This document shows, in pieces, positions 45,091-54,463 of a DNA stretch of 64,000 nucleotides. A program made the translations under genes and the position numbers. The stretch covers positions 1 to 64,000 of the forward strand of contig PAAX01000020.1 of NCBI GenBank assembly GCA_002698995.1, given 5' to 3'. The stretch is from Ignavibacteriota bacterium. Lineage in GTDB: Bacteria; Bacteroidota; Ignavibacteria; Ignavibacteriales; Melioribacteraceae. The notes under the pieces were generated by a model. The model ran no database searches, was not told the DNA's origin, and worked only from the letters and a program-made list of their open reading frames with translations. The first letter of the stretch is position 1; every line of letters begins with the position of its first letter.

Positions 45091-46470
45091 ATGATTCAAA
45101 AAGTTATTAAGAAAATTCATTTTGTTGGTATTGGTGGAATTGGAATGAGCGGAATTGCTGAGATTATGCTTAATCAAGGATTTCAAATCTCCGGTTCTGA
45201 TTTATCAAATACAGAAATTACCGAAAGTCTTAAGGCAAAAGGGGTTACAATTTATGAAGGACATTCTGCAGATAATGTGAAAGATGCTGATGTTCTTGTT
45301 TATTCTTCTGCAGTAAAAATTGATAACCCTGAAGTACAAACCGCAATTGAAAGGAAAATTCCGGTAATCAAAAGATCAGAGATGTTAGCTGAATGTATGA
45401 GAATGAGATATGGTATTGGAATTGCCGGAACTCATGGTAAAACTACAACAACTTCAATGGTTGGATTAGTATTGACTGAAGGCGGCATTGATCCAACTAT
45501 TATTGTCGGCGGTAAATTAAGCGGATTAGGTGGAACTAACGCAAGACTTGGAAACAGTGATTATATTGTTGTTGAAGCTGATGAATTTGACAGAACATTT
45601 TTAAGTCTTACTCCAAGTATTGCAGCAATTACAACTTTAGAAAAAGAACATTTAGATACTTATAAAGATCTTGATGATATTAAATCAGCATTTATTCAAT
45701 TTGCAAATAAAGTCCCGTTTTTTGGTTTTGTTGTTTTATGTCTAGATGAACCGGCTTTGCAGGATATAATTCCCTTAATCAATAAAAAAGTTTTCACTTA
45801 CGGATTAACATCGCAAGCAGATGTTAGAGCAATTGATATTTCTCATGATAAATATTCCAGCACATATACAGTTATTTATAAAGGAGAAGAATTAGGAAAG
45901 ATAACCTTAAATATTCCCGGTGTACATAATGTAAAAAATTCTTTGGTTGCTGTTACAATTGCTACAGAATTGGGAATAAGCTTTGATGTAATTAAAAAAT
46001 CTTTGGAATCTTTTACTGGTGTTTACAGAAGATTTGAAACCAAATACAATAATGATATTCTTGTTGTTGATGACTATGCGCATCATCCAACGGAAACTAA
46101 TGCAACTTTAAGTGGAATTAGAAGCGGCTGGAAAAGAAGATTAGTTGTAGTGTTCCAACCTCATCTTTACAGCAGAACTAGAGATTTTTATGAAGAATTT
46201 GGCAGATCATTTCTTAATTCCGATGTATTTATTTGTACCGATATTTATCCGGCAAGAGAAACTCCAATTGAAGGAATTACAGGTGAACTTGTTGCAAATG
46301 CTGCTAAAAAGTTTGGTCATAAAAATGTGATTTATGAAGCTGATAAAAATAATGTTCCGGAATTACTCAATTCAATTGTAAAGAAAGATGATATAGTAGT
46401 TACTATGGGTGCCGGAGATATTTGGAAGTTTGGAGAAAAGTTTATAGATGTTTACAAAAAAAGCAAATAG
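45091..46470 (+). CDS. murC: UDP-N-acetylmuramate--L-alanine ligase
   Basis: 459 aa. UDP-binding HFVGIGGIGMSGIAEIML (about 10-27), ATP loop GIAGTHGKTTTTS (about 109-121), VEADEFDRTFL, and VVDDYAHHPTE. It adds the first L-Ala to UDP-MurNAc. MurB, which makes UDP-MurNAc and commonly follows murC, is absent here. The 3' end overlaps ftsQ by 23 bp. Confidence 0.95.
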   Translation: MIQKVIKKIHFVGIGGIGMSGIAEIMLNQGFQISGSDLSNTEITESLKAKGVTIYEGHSADNVKDADVLVYSSAVKIDNPEVQTAIERKIPVIKRSEMLAECMRMRYGIGIAGTHGKTTTTSMVGLVLTEGGIDPTIIVGGKLSGLGGTNARLGNSDYIVVEADEFDRTFLSLTPSIAAITTLEKEHLDTYKDLDDIKSAFIQFANKVPFFGFVVLCLDEPALQDIIPLINKKVFTYGLTSQADVRAIDISHDKYSSTYTVIYKGEELGKITLNIPGVHNVKNSLVAVTIATELGISFDVIKKSLESFTGVYRRFETKYNNDILVVDDYAHHPTETNATLSGIRSGWKRRLVVVFQPHLYSRTRDFYEEFGRSFLNSDVFICTDIYPARETPIEGITGELVANAAKKFGHKNVIYEADKNNVPELLNSIVKKDDIVVTMGAGDIWKFGEKFIDVYKKSK

Positions 46471-47248
46471 TACAAAAAAGAATAACATGTTTGGATTTGC
46501 AGTCATGATGGCTGCAATTGCCGGATTGGTTTATCTTTCTGTTGCTTTAAGTAGTGAAGATAATGAATATACTATTAGTCTTATTGAAATTGACGGAAAC
46601 GTGTACTTAAGCAAAGAAGAATATTATAAATTTGCAAATTTTGGAAACCCTGAAGAGTTTGGTGAATTATCTCTACCTATTATAAGAGATAGAATTCAAA
46701 AGCATCCTTACGTTAAAAATGCTGAAGTTGAGTATGAAGGTTATGGAAAAGTTTCTGTTCATATTACCGAAAAACTTTTTAATTCAGTTTTATTGGCTGA
46801 TAATAAAAATTACTTAATTAGTGATGAACTGGAATTGGTTCCGTTACAGCTTTACACTCAAATGGTTAACTATCCGGTTATTATAAATCCGAATGATAAG
46901 ATTGATTATGCATCAGTAAAATATTTAACGAATAAATCTGAATCATTAACAGGTGTGAAAATTATTTCAGCAATAAAGTTAATCAATCCGGAATTGTATG
47001 ATTTGATTTCAGATGTAGATTTATCCGGAGATCAAAATATTAACATAAGACTTACAAATTATGATTATGAAATAAGATTAACTAAGAAAGATTTTGTAAG
47101 ACAATTATCATATTTAAGTGAAATTTGGAATAGATTGAAAAAGAATACCATGCAGAATAATATAGAATATGTCGATCTAAGATTTAATCAGAATGTATTT
47201 ATTGGATTCAAACAAGATGATGTAGATAGCGGAGAGATTAGATCATGA
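46448..47248 (+). CDS. ftsQ: FtsQ-like cell division protein
   Basis: A 266-aa bitopic protein with one membrane helix (residues 16-34), a POTRA domain (about 40-112: ISLIEIDGNVYLSKEEYYKF ... AEVEYEGYGKVSVHITEK) and a C-terminal FtsQ beta-domain. Sequence divergence from E. coli is high, but the POTRA pattern and the murC-ftsQ-ftsA order fix the identity. It recruits FtsL/FtsB. It overlaps murC by 23 bp and ftsA by four. Confidence 0.85.
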   Translation: MFTKKANSTKKNNMFGFAVMMAAIAGLVYLSVALSSEDNEYTISLIEIDGNVYLSKEEYYKFANFGNPEEFGELSLPIIRDRIQKHPYVKNAEVEYEGYGKVSVHITEKLFNSVLLADNKNYLISDELELVPLQLYTQMVNYPVIINPNDKIDYASVKYLTNKSESLTGVKIISAIKLINPELYDLISDVDLSGDQNINIRLTNYDYEIRLTKKDFVRQLSYLSEIWNRLKKNTMQNNIEYVDLRFNQNVFIGFKQDDVDSGEIRS

Positions 47249-48489
47249 AGAAAAAGATAGTTGCGGGATTAGATCTTGGTACAACTAAAGTTTGTGCAGT
47301 AATTGCTGAACAAACAGAAACTGGAATAGATGTTTTAGGATTTGGTGTTTCTCCTTCGGAAGGATTAAATAGAGGTTTGGTTGCCAATATTCAAAAAACC
47401 TCACAAGCAATTAAAGAGGCTGTTGAAATAGCTTCTAATAGAGCGGGATTAACAGTATCTGAATTAAATGTTGGTGTAGCCGGTGAGCATATAATAAGTA
47501 TGGAAAATACAAATTATGTTACAATAAATAATCCCGATAGAGAAATAACAGAAAAAGATATTGAAAGATTAAATGCCGATGTAAGATTAATGAGAATACC
47601 GGCAGATAGGCAAATTCTTCATATTATTCCGGAAGAATATTCTGTTGATAATCAAGGTGGAATTGATAATCCAATTGGAATGTGCGGATCAAAATTAGAA
47701 GCTATTAGTCATGTAGTTTTAGCATCAACACATGCAATTCAAAATATTAATAAATCGGTAGAAAGAGCCGGATATAAAGTAAAGGATTATGTGCTTCAGC
47801 CAATAGCTTCTAGTTCTTCTGTTCTTGATGAAAATGAACAGGATTTAGGTATTGCTTTAATTGATATTGGCGGCGGTACTACCGACGTTGCGGTTTTTCA
47901 TGATAAAAGATTGAAACATACTAAAGTTATTGGAGTTGCCGGAAATCAAGTAACAAATGATATTAGAGAATATTTTGGAATTGTAACAGGTGAAGCTGAA
48001 AAATTAAAAAAAGAATACGGTTATGCTCATATAGAATCAATTATTAAGGATGAAGATATTTATATGAAAGGAGTTGGAGCAAGAGGAAATTTCAAACTTC
48101 CAACTTCACTTCTTGCTCAAATAATTAGTGCACGAATGAGAGAATTATTCTCATTGATAGACAATGATTTAAGACAAACTGGATTTAAGAAAAAGATTAA
48201 AGCTGGTATTGTATTGACCGGCGGCGGTTCACTGCTTAAAGGATCAACTGAATTAGCTGAAGAAGTTTTTGGACTTCCGGCTAGAATTGGTCTGCCGATT
48301 GATTTAGGCGCTGGATTATCTTCAGAAATTGAAAGACCGGAATTTGCAACTGTTATGGGTTTGGTAAAAGCATTTCCATGGATGGGGCAAAGCGAAGAAG
48401 AAGTAAAAGTAAAAACTAAATCTCCAAAAAAGAATATCAAATTCAAAAGTATAATAAAGCAAGTACAAAAGTTTTTTGATGAATTATAA
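47245..48489 (+). CDS. ftsA: Cell division actin homologue FtsA
   Basis: A 414-aa actin-fold ATPase. Phosphate-1 motif VAGLDLGTTKVCAVI (6-20), the SHS2/1C domain (about 85-165), phosphate-2 IDIGGGTTDVAVF, and adenosine motif IVLTGGGSLLKG. The basic amphipathic C-terminus (KNIKFKSIIKQVQKFFDEL) fits the membrane-targeting helix. It tethers FtsZ filaments to the membrane. Four-base overlap with ftsQ. Confidence 0.95.
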   Translation: MKKKIVAGLDLGTTKVCAVIAEQTETGIDVLGFGVSPSEGLNRGLVANIQKTSQAIKEAVEIASNRAGLTVSELNVGVAGEHIISMENTNYVTINNPDREITEKDIERLNADVRLMRIPADRQILHIIPEEYSVDNQGGIDNPIGMCGSKLEAISHVVLASTHAIQNINKSVERAGYKVKDYVLQPIASSSSVLDENEQDLGIALIDIGGGTTDVAVFHDKRLKHTKVIGVAGNQVTNDIREYFGIVTGEAEKLKKEYGYAHIESIIKDEDIYMKGVGARGNFKLPTSLLAQIISARMRELFSLIDNDLRQTGFKKKIKAGIVLTGGGSLLKGSTELAEEVFGLPARIGLPIDLGAGLSSEIERPEFATVMGLVKAFPWMGQSEEEVKVKTKSPKKNIKFKSIIKQVQKFFDEL

Positions 48490-48503
48490 TTTATTACCAC
48501 AAC

Positions 48504-48511
48504 AAGGGAGG
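48504..48511 (+). promoter_or_regulatory. Strong ribosome binding site of ftsZ
   Basis: AAGGGAGG, 5 nt before the ftsZ ATG at 48517. It is the best Shine-Dalgarno in the cluster, consistent with ftsZ needing much higher translation than its coupled upstream neighbours. Confidence 0.85.
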
Positions 48512-48516
48512 TTCAT

Positions 48517-49803
48517 ATGTCATTTGTAACTCTAGATAAGTCCAGACCAATGTCTGCTGTGCTTAAAGTAGTAGGAATAGGTGGCGGAGGATGTAATGCA
48601 ATCCAAAGTATGATTAAAAGAGGATTGGATGGAGTTGAGTTTGTAACCATTAATACTGATGCTCAAGTTTTAGATAAGATTGATGCCACACACAAACTTC
48701 AGATAGGAAAAAGTGTTACCAGAGGTTTAGGTGCAGGTGCTGATCCTAGAATAGGAAAAAAAGCAGTAGAAGAGGATAAAGAAAACATAAAGAAAATATT
48801 GGAAGGGACTGATATGGTTTTCATTACCGCAGGTATGGGAGGAGGTACCGGTACCGGCGGAGCCGCAACTGTGGCTGAAATTGCTAAGAGTCTTGATGCT
48901 TTAGTAATTGGAATTGTAACTAAACCATTCAGATGGGAAGGTAAAAAGAGATTAAAGAATGCCGAACAAGGAATTGAAGAATTAAGACAATTTGTTGATA
49001 GTTTAATTGTTATTCCAAATGAAAGAATCCTAAATATTTTGGATGGTTCTGCAACAGCAACTGCAGCATTTGATAAACCAAATGAAGTTCTTTATGAAGC
49101 AACAAGAGGTATTGCAGATATAATTACTATTCCCGGAATTATTAACGTAGATTTCGCAGATGTTAGATCAGTAATGAATTCAAGTGGTGAAGCCTTAATG
49201 GGATGCGGAATTGCAAGTGGTGAAAATCGTGCAATTGAAGCAGCTCAAAAAGCTATTTCTTCTCCTTTGCTTGAAGGAATTAATATTAAAGGAGCAAAAA
49301 ACATTCTGCTTAATGTAACCGGATCTAATAACCTTACAATGCAGGAAATTAATGAAGGTAATGAAATTATTTATGAAGCAGCGGGTGAAGAAGCGAATGT
49401 TATATTCGGCTGGGTAAATAAAGAAGAAATGGGTGAATATGTTTCTTATACTGTAATTGCAACCGGATTTAATAGTAAGGATTCTGTAAAATCACAAAGT
49501 CAAATTCAAAAAACAGAACAGAAAGAAGAACAAAAATCTGCTCCAATCCGTGGTGGATATGTTTTCGGTAAAGAGGAAAAAGAAAAAATTTATTCTGAAG
49601 TTCAGAATGAGAATACCGACTATAATATTCCTACAATTTTTAGAGTTAAAGGAACAACTCAAAATATGAGTAGTAATCCTTCTTACTCATCCGGATTTAA
49701 GTATCAGAATTTTAGTGATTTGGAAGAACCAAAAAGTAAAAAAGAGAATAATTCTGATGATGAGGAAGATAGTTCATCATTCCTCAAAATGATGATGGAT
49801 TAA
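48517..49803 (+). CDS. ftsZ: Cell division tubulin homologue FtsZ
   Basis: A 428-aa GTPase. N-terminal VVGIGGGGCNAI (about 18-29), the tubulin signature GMGGGTGTGGAA (about 106-117), and the T7-loop region NVDFADVRSVM. The core ends near residue 320. A variable linker follows (325-410, rich in Gln/Lys/Ser, then acidic DDEED), and a C-terminal SSSFLKMMMD probably stands in for the conserved FtsA-binding peptide. It forms the division Z ring. It has its own strong ribosome site and a terminator downstream. Confidence 0.97.
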   Translation: MSFVTLDKSRPMSAVLKVVGIGGGGCNAIQSMIKRGLDGVEFVTINTDAQVLDKIDATHKLQIGKSVTRGLGAGADPRIGKKAVEEDKENIKKILEGTDMVFITAGMGGGTGTGGAATVAEIAKSLDALVIGIVTKPFRWEGKKRLKNAEQGIEELRQFVDSLIVIPNERILNILDGSATATAAFDKPNEVLYEATRGIADIITIPGIINVDFADVRSVMNSSGEALMGCGIASGENRAIEAAQKAISSPLLEGINIKGAKNILLNVTGSNNLTMQEINEGNEIIYEAAGEEANVIFGWVNKEEMGEYVSYTVIATGFNSKDSVKSQSQIQKTEQKEEQKSAPIRGGYVFGKEEKEKIYSEVQNENTDYNIPTIFRVKGTTQNMSSNPSYSSGFKYQNFSDLEEPKSKKENNSDDEEDSSSFLKMMMD

Positions 49804-49813
49804 AATTCTTTAC

Positions 49814-49885
49814 AAGGCTGCAGCCCGATTTCCCCTTGTTGTGGTAAACAAGTAATTAACTGAAATCGGTGCAGCCTTTTATTTT
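49814..49885 (+). terminator. Large hairpin terminator of the dcw cluster
   Basis: Left arm GGCTGCA-GC-CCGATTTC (49816-49832) pairs with GAAATCGGTGCAGCC (49862-49876), giving 15 bp with a 2-nt bulge, followed by TTTTATTTTT. The loop contains a second hairpin (CTTGTT/AACAAG), so the structure is nested and larger than an ordinary terminator. It starts 11 bp after the ftsZ stop. Confidence 0.8.
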
Positions 49886-49965
49886 TGACCTAATTTTCCA
49901 TTCAATATTTATTTCCTTCTTAATTGAAGATTTACTACTTTTGTAGCTTAAATCAAATTCAAACT

Positions 49966-50685
49966 ATGCTAAAAAAAATCACATTAATTATACTTTTGAC
50001 TCTTTCTATTTCTGCCCAGGATTATGAAAAAGTCGGATTAATTTCAAAGTTTGGAGCTGCTGTTGGATTTACTCCTGTTTGGACAATCCCAAATGCTTCT
50101 ACTATGAATAATTATCTTCAAGCATTTGGAACCGAGAAGATAAACAGTTCGGGATTTATTGGCTTTGGTGGAAGTGGTTATATATACATTTTAGTTGTTA
50201 AGAACTTGAGAGTTGGAGGAATTGGCTTTGGCGGAACAACAACTCTTTCTTCGGCCAATTCTAGCAATAGAAGCGCTGAGTATTATTCTGGAATGGGAGG
50301 CTTAACAGTTGAATATACTCTTCCTTTTACCAAAGATGTAGCAATTTCTGTTGGTGGTATAATTGGCGGCGGATCTACTTCAATTAATCTTTATCAGAAT
50401 AACGGCAGCCAGAATTGGGACAACATTTGGAATGATTTTAATTCTCCTTCATCTAATCAGAGAAGAGAAATAAAGAATACTTTTTTTACTGTTAGCCCAA
50501 CTATAAATATCGATTATCCGATTAATAGATTTATTGCAGTAAGACTTGGAGCTGGTTATACTATTCCATTTAGTTCTAGCTGGGAAAGCGATAACGGAAA
50601 TGTTGTAAATAATTTACCAAATGATTTAAGCAGTAATTCATTTTTTATTCAGACCGGTGTTTTCATCGGCTTTTTTGCTTTTTAG
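49966..50685 (+). CDS. Exported glycine-rich beta-strand protein, probably outer membrane; function unknown
   Basis: About 240 aa from the ATG at 49966; an in-frame TTG at 49924 would add 14 residues in front of a clear signal peptide (MLKKITLIILLTLSISAQ). The mature part has alternating hydrophobic strands with glycine-rich turns (GFGGSGYIYILV, VGGIGFGGTTT, VAISVGGIIGGGST, AVRLGAGYTIPFSSSW), resembling a small outer-membrane barrel. No family recognised. It lies between the ftsZ terminator and rfbB, 9 bp before the latter, so it may be transcribed with the polysaccharide locus. Confidence 0.7.
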   Translation: MLKKITLIILLTLSISAQDYEKVGLISKFGAAVGFTPVWTIPNASTMNNYLQAFGTEKINSSGFIGFGGSGYIYILVVKNLRVGGIGFGGTTTLSSANSSNRSAEYYSGMGGLTVEYTLPFTKDVAISVGGIIGGGSTSINLYQNNGSQNWDNIWNDFNSPSSNQRREIKNTFFTVSPTINIDYPINRFIAVRLGAGYTIPFSSSWESDNGNVVNNLPNDLSSNSFFIQTGVFIGFFAF

Positions 50686-50694
50686 AGAGGGTAA

Positions 50695-51708
50695 ATGAAA
50701 AGAATATTAGTTACCGGCGGTGCCGGATTTATTGGTGCAAATTTTATCAACAATATACTTAATAAACGTGATGATGTTGAAATTGTAAATCTTGATAAAC
50801 TTACTTATGCCGGAAATCTTGAAAATCTAAAACCATCAGAGGATAAAAAGAATTACCATTTTGTTAACGGCGATATTACAAACAGCGAATTAATTAATTA
50901 CCTGTTTCAAAAGTATAAAATTGAATATGTGATTAACTTTGCTGCAGAATCTCATGTTGATAGAAGTATTTTAGGATCACAGATTTTTTATCATACAAAT
51001 GTGATTGGAACCAATGTTTTATTGGAAGCATCAAGAAGATTTGATGTAAAGAAGTTTTTGCAGGTATCAACCGACGAAGTTTACGGCAGTTTAGGTCCAA
51101 CCGGATTATTTAGAGAAGATACACCTCTTTCTCCTAACAGTCCTTATTCATCAAGCAAGGCTGCAGCGGATATGATGGTAAATGCATTTTATCATACTTA
51201 CGGAATGCCGGTTGTAACAACAAGATGTTCAAACAATTACGGACCTTTACAATTCCCCGAAAAATTAATTCCTTTAATGACATTAAATGTACTTAGCGGA
51301 AAAAAACTTCCTGTTTATGGTGATGGATTAAATGTTAGAGATTGGATTTATGTAATTGATCATAATGAAGCTGTTGAACTGGTTTTTGAAAATGGAAGAG
51401 AAGGAGAAGTTTATAATATTGGTGCAAGTCAGGAAATGACAAATATAGAAATTGTAAAACTAATTTTGAATGCTTTGGGTAAAACCGAAGACTTGATTGA
51501 GTATGTTAAAGATCGTCCGGGACATGATAGAAGATACGCGATTGATTCGTCAAAAATTCAGAATGAATTAGGATGGAAGCCAAAATTCAAATTCGAAGAA
51601 GCCATTCAAAAAACCATCACATGGTATTTAGAAAATAAAAATTGGTGGGAGAGAATTTTGAGTGGTGAATATCAGAAGTATTATAATAATTTATATGGTA
51701 ACAGGTAA
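50695..51708 (+). CDS. rfbB: dTDP-glucose 4,6-dehydratase
   Basis: A 337-aa extended SDR. NAD motif TGGAGFIGANFI (6-17), FAAESHVDRSI, catalytic STDEVYG (Thr-Asp-Glu triad), YSSSK (Tyr/Lys) and NNYGPLQFPEKLIPLM. It makes dTDP-4-keto-6-deoxyglucose, precursor of rhamnose and related deoxysugars. RfbA, RfbC and RfbD are not in the window. First enzyme of the surface-polysaccharide locus; the SLBB gene begins 3 bp downstream. Confidence 0.93.
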   Translation: MKRILVTGGAGFIGANFINNILNKRDDVEIVNLDKLTYAGNLENLKPSEDKKNYHFVNGDITNSELINYLFQKYKIEYVINFAAESHVDRSILGSQIFYHTNVIGTNVLLEASRRFDVKKFLQVSTDEVYGSLGPTGLFREDTPLSPNSPYSSSKAAADMMVNAFYHTYGMPVVTTRCSNNYGPLQFPEKLIPLMTLNVLSGKKLPVYGDGLNVRDWIYVIDHNEAVELVFENGREGEVYNIGASQEMTNIEIVKLILNALGKTEDLIEYVKDRPGHDRRYAIDSSKIQNELGWKPKFKFEEAIQKTITWYLENKNWWERILSGEYQKYYNNLYGNR

Positions 51709-51711
51709 AGT

Positions 51712-53103
51712 ATGGGAAAGAATTCATTATTTGCTTTTATTATTATTTTGTTATTATCGACAAACTTTAAAGCTCAAAGTGATAGATTAAATTCTGCTTC
51801 TACAGAGCAATTTATGACATCAGGAATAAGTGTTACTATTGGTGGCTCATTCATTGTAACTGGTACATTTCAGGCAAGTCCAATGGAGAGAATTGATAAT
51901 CTTGTTACTAGGATTTATAATTCCGCTAAAGTTCCATATTTATCGCAAGTAAGGGATTTAAGAACATTTAATCAAATTAATGAGCAATTTGAAGAATATC
52001 CATTACGAGGAATAAAATTAAAAAGATTCTCTGGTGAAGTTATTGAGATAGATTTATTAAAATTTCGCTTAACAGGAAATTTTAAGTATAATCCGTATTT
52101 AGAGAATGATGATGTGATTATTTTCCCTGCTAATGATATTGAAACAAATTTTATTGAAATATCAGGAGCAATAAATGTAGAATCCCCCTACACATTCCAA
52201 TTTGTTGAGGGAGATAAATTATCGGATGCCATTTTATTTGCACAGGGAATTAATACTGCCTACGAAAGAGTTGATTCTGCAGAAATATCAAGACTTTCGT
52301 ATGACGGTAAAACAGAAGAGAAAATTTTTGTGAAAATTTCAGACGATTATGATCTTGAAGCAGGTGATAGAATTAGAATCCTGGCAAAGACTACCGATAA
52401 AAAAGCATACAGCGTTGAAGTTAGAGGAGAAGTTAATAAAGAGGGTATAATTTATATAACTAAAGATAATACTACAGTAGCAGAAGTAATTGAAAAAGTT
52501 GGAGGATTTAAACCCACAGCCGATTTAAATCGTGCAGAACTAATTAGATCCATAACATTTTTGAATTCACCGAACTCCAATAGAGAAACTGAAATGATGT
52601 TGATGCAAAGAATGGCTAATATTGATATTGAGGACTCATTAACATTTCTTACCGATAATAGACTAAGACTTTCAAGAGGAAGTTCGGTAGTTGATTTTAC
52701 AAAAATAGATGATCCAAACAGTCCTGATGCAAATTTTATTGTAAAAGATGGTGATGTCATTTATGTACCCGAGCAACAGAAGTTAGTATATGTTTTTGGA
52801 CAAGTTTTAACTCCCGGATATATAGAATTTAAGGAAGGAGAAGGTTATCAATATTATATAAATCAAGCCGGAGGAATTAGTAAATTTGCCCGTGGTGAAA
52901 TTTATTTAATTAAAGGAAAAACAAGATCTTGGATAGAATTGGTGGAGGATACACAAGAAGTTGTTGAAGAAGGAGATTTCATTTGGGTTCCAAAAGAACC
53001 ATACAGAAATTTCGATTATTATTTGACACGAGTTGGTAATTTTGCACAAATAATTGGCAGTATAGCAACAGTAATTGTATTGATAGTTCAGTTAGGGAAA
53101 TAA
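51712..53103 (+). CDS. SLBB-domain polysaccharide export protein
   Basis: 463 aa with a signal peptide (1-21). It has two or three SLBB (ubiquitin-like) repeats, at about 145-225 (IEISGAINVESPYTFQFVEGDKL), 232-300 (VEVRGEVNKEGIIYI) and 350-415 (VYVFGQVLTPGYIEFKEG). A short hydrophobic helix closes the C-terminus (441-461). SLBB proteins of the Wza/outer-membrane auxiliary type form the export channel. No lipobox and no clear canonical poly_export domain are visible, so it is an atypical member. Confidence 0.8.
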   Translation: MGKNSLFAFIIILLLSTNFKAQSDRLNSASTEQFMTSGISVTIGGSFIVTGTFQASPMERIDNLVTRIYNSAKVPYLSQVRDLRTFNQINEQFEEYPLRGIKLKRFSGEVIEIDLLKFRLTGNFKYNPYLENDDVIIFPANDIETNFIEISGAINVESPYTFQFVEGDKLSDAILFAQGINTAYERVDSAEISRLSYDGKTEEKIFVKISDDYDLEAGDRIRILAKTTDKKAYSVEVRGEVNKEGIIYITKDNTTVAEVIEKVGGFKPTADLNRAELIRSITFLNSPNSNRETEMMLMQRMANIDIEDSLTFLTDNRLRLSRGSSVVDFTKIDDPNSPDANFIVKDGDVIYVPEQQKLVYVFGQVLTPGYIEFKEGEGYQYYINQAGGISKFARGEIYLIKGKTRSWIELVEDTQEVVEEGDFIWVPKEPYRNFDYYLTRVGNFAQIIGSIATVIVLIVQLGK

Positions 53104-53249
53104 AATATAATAATAAATTGGACTATGATTCAAAATTTAAATGACTATATATATTTATACCTTCTTGTTGTAATATTGAGAAATTATAAGATTAACAAAA
53201 ATAAAAATACCTTACAGTTGTTTTAATTTTTAAGCAAGGGATTAATTTA

Positions 53250-54452
53250 ATGCAAGACGAAATGAAAAATAGAGATGTCACCTTGACTGATCATTTATCG
53301 GTTTTATTTAAATGGAAAAAATTTATAATTATTAATTTAATTATAATAAGTGCAATTACAACTGGTATAACTTTTCTTATACCTGAATACTTTAAAGCTA
53401 CGACCACAGTAATGATTCAAGACTCTGGTGAAGGTGGTTTATTAAGTGGAATGGTAAGTGATTTAGGCGGTGTTTTTAGTAAAGCATTTGGTGGTGGTGG
53501 TGATAATACAGAAAATAAATTATTTGGATTTCTTAATAGTACACAATTTTCTGAAAATATTATTGATAAATTTAAGCTAACAGAATATTACGAATTTGAT
53601 AAATATGTACGAGAAAATACATTAAAAGCATTTAAAGATGATTTTAAATCCGATTTAAATGATAATGGTTTTATTGAAGTAAGTATGGTACATAAGGATC
53701 CACAAAAAAGTGCAGAAATTGCAAACTATGCTGTGGGCTTATTAGTTGATATGAATCAAGAATACGCTAAAACTTATGCGACAAAATATCGTGAGTTTGT
53801 TGAAAAAAGATATTTCCAGAATATGCAAGATCTGAAACAAGCTGAATTTGATTTTGAAAAATTTCAAAAAAAATATAAAATTTACGCTATTCCAGAACAA
53901 TTGGAAGCATCTTTTAGCGCATACGCTGAGTTAGAAAAAGAGCTTGCTCTTGATATACTTAGAAGAGACGTATTATCTGAGACTCAAGGTAAAAATAATC
54001 CAAATTATAGATTAGTTGAAACTCAGGTGAATTTAATGAAGGATAAAATAGAAAAACTAAAAAAAGGTGAAGGTGACGAAAAGAATTCTTTAATTTTTAT
54101 TGATTTAAAAAATATTCCTGAAATTCAAAAAAACTATTTACAAATTAAGCGTGAATTGGAAGTTCAAACAAAGCTTCTTGAGTTTACTTTACCTATGTAT
54201 GAACAAGCAGTAATGGAAGAACAAAAATCAATTCCAGCAATAACTGTAATTGATGAAGCAGTTGCCCCGGAATTAAAAGACTCACCCAAAAAAGCCTTAA
54301 TTATTTTATCAATCTTTTTCTTGGCGTTGTTTTTTCAATTGCCAATTATATTTAGAGGGTATAAACTTAAAAATAATACACCCAAAAATGATTTTGAAAA
54401 GAAAGAAAAGAAATTTTATGAAAAAATAACTTCTGTTTATGGAATAAAATAG
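53250..54452 (+). CDS. Wzz-like polysaccharide chain-length determinant
   Basis: 400 aa with the Wzz topology: an N-terminal helix (about 30-50), a large periplasmic coiled-coil domain (ATTTVMIQDSGEGG ... VEKRYFQNMQDLKQAEFDFEKFQ) and a C-terminal helix (about 346-366) preceded by the proline-rich VAPELKDSPKKALI. No cytoplasmic tyrosine kinase (Wzc) domain follows. It sets O-antigen or exopolysaccharide length together with Wzy. 146 bp of AT-rich sequence separates it from the SLBB gene. Confidence 0.88.
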   Translation: MQDEMKNRDVTLTDHLSVLFKWKKFIIINLIIISAITTGITFLIPEYFKATTTVMIQDSGEGGLLSGMVSDLGGVFSKAFGGGGDNTENKLFGFLNSTQFSENIIDKFKLTEYYEFDKYVRENTLKAFKDDFKSDLNDNGFIEVSMVHKDPQKSAEIANYAVGLLVDMNQEYAKTYATKYREFVEKRYFQNMQDLKQAEFDFEKFQKKYKIYAIPEQLEASFSAYAELEKELALDILRRDVLSETQGKNNPNYRLVETQVNLMKDKIEKLKKGEGDEKNSLIFIDLKNIPEIQKNYLQIKRELEVQTKLLEFTLPMYEQAVMEEQKSIPAITVIDEAVAPELKDSPKKALIILSIFFLALFFQLPIIFRGYKLKNNTPKNDFEKKEKKFYEKITSVYGIK

Positions 54453-54463
54453 GTCAGTGTTGA

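Noticed and set aside
49924-49965. Longer N-terminus for the outer-membrane-like protein, and a TACTTTTG promoter element there
   Set aside because: The extension would precede a well-formed signal peptide. TACTTTTG resembles the Bacteroidota -7 element, but no TTTG-type upstream element sits at the expected spacing.
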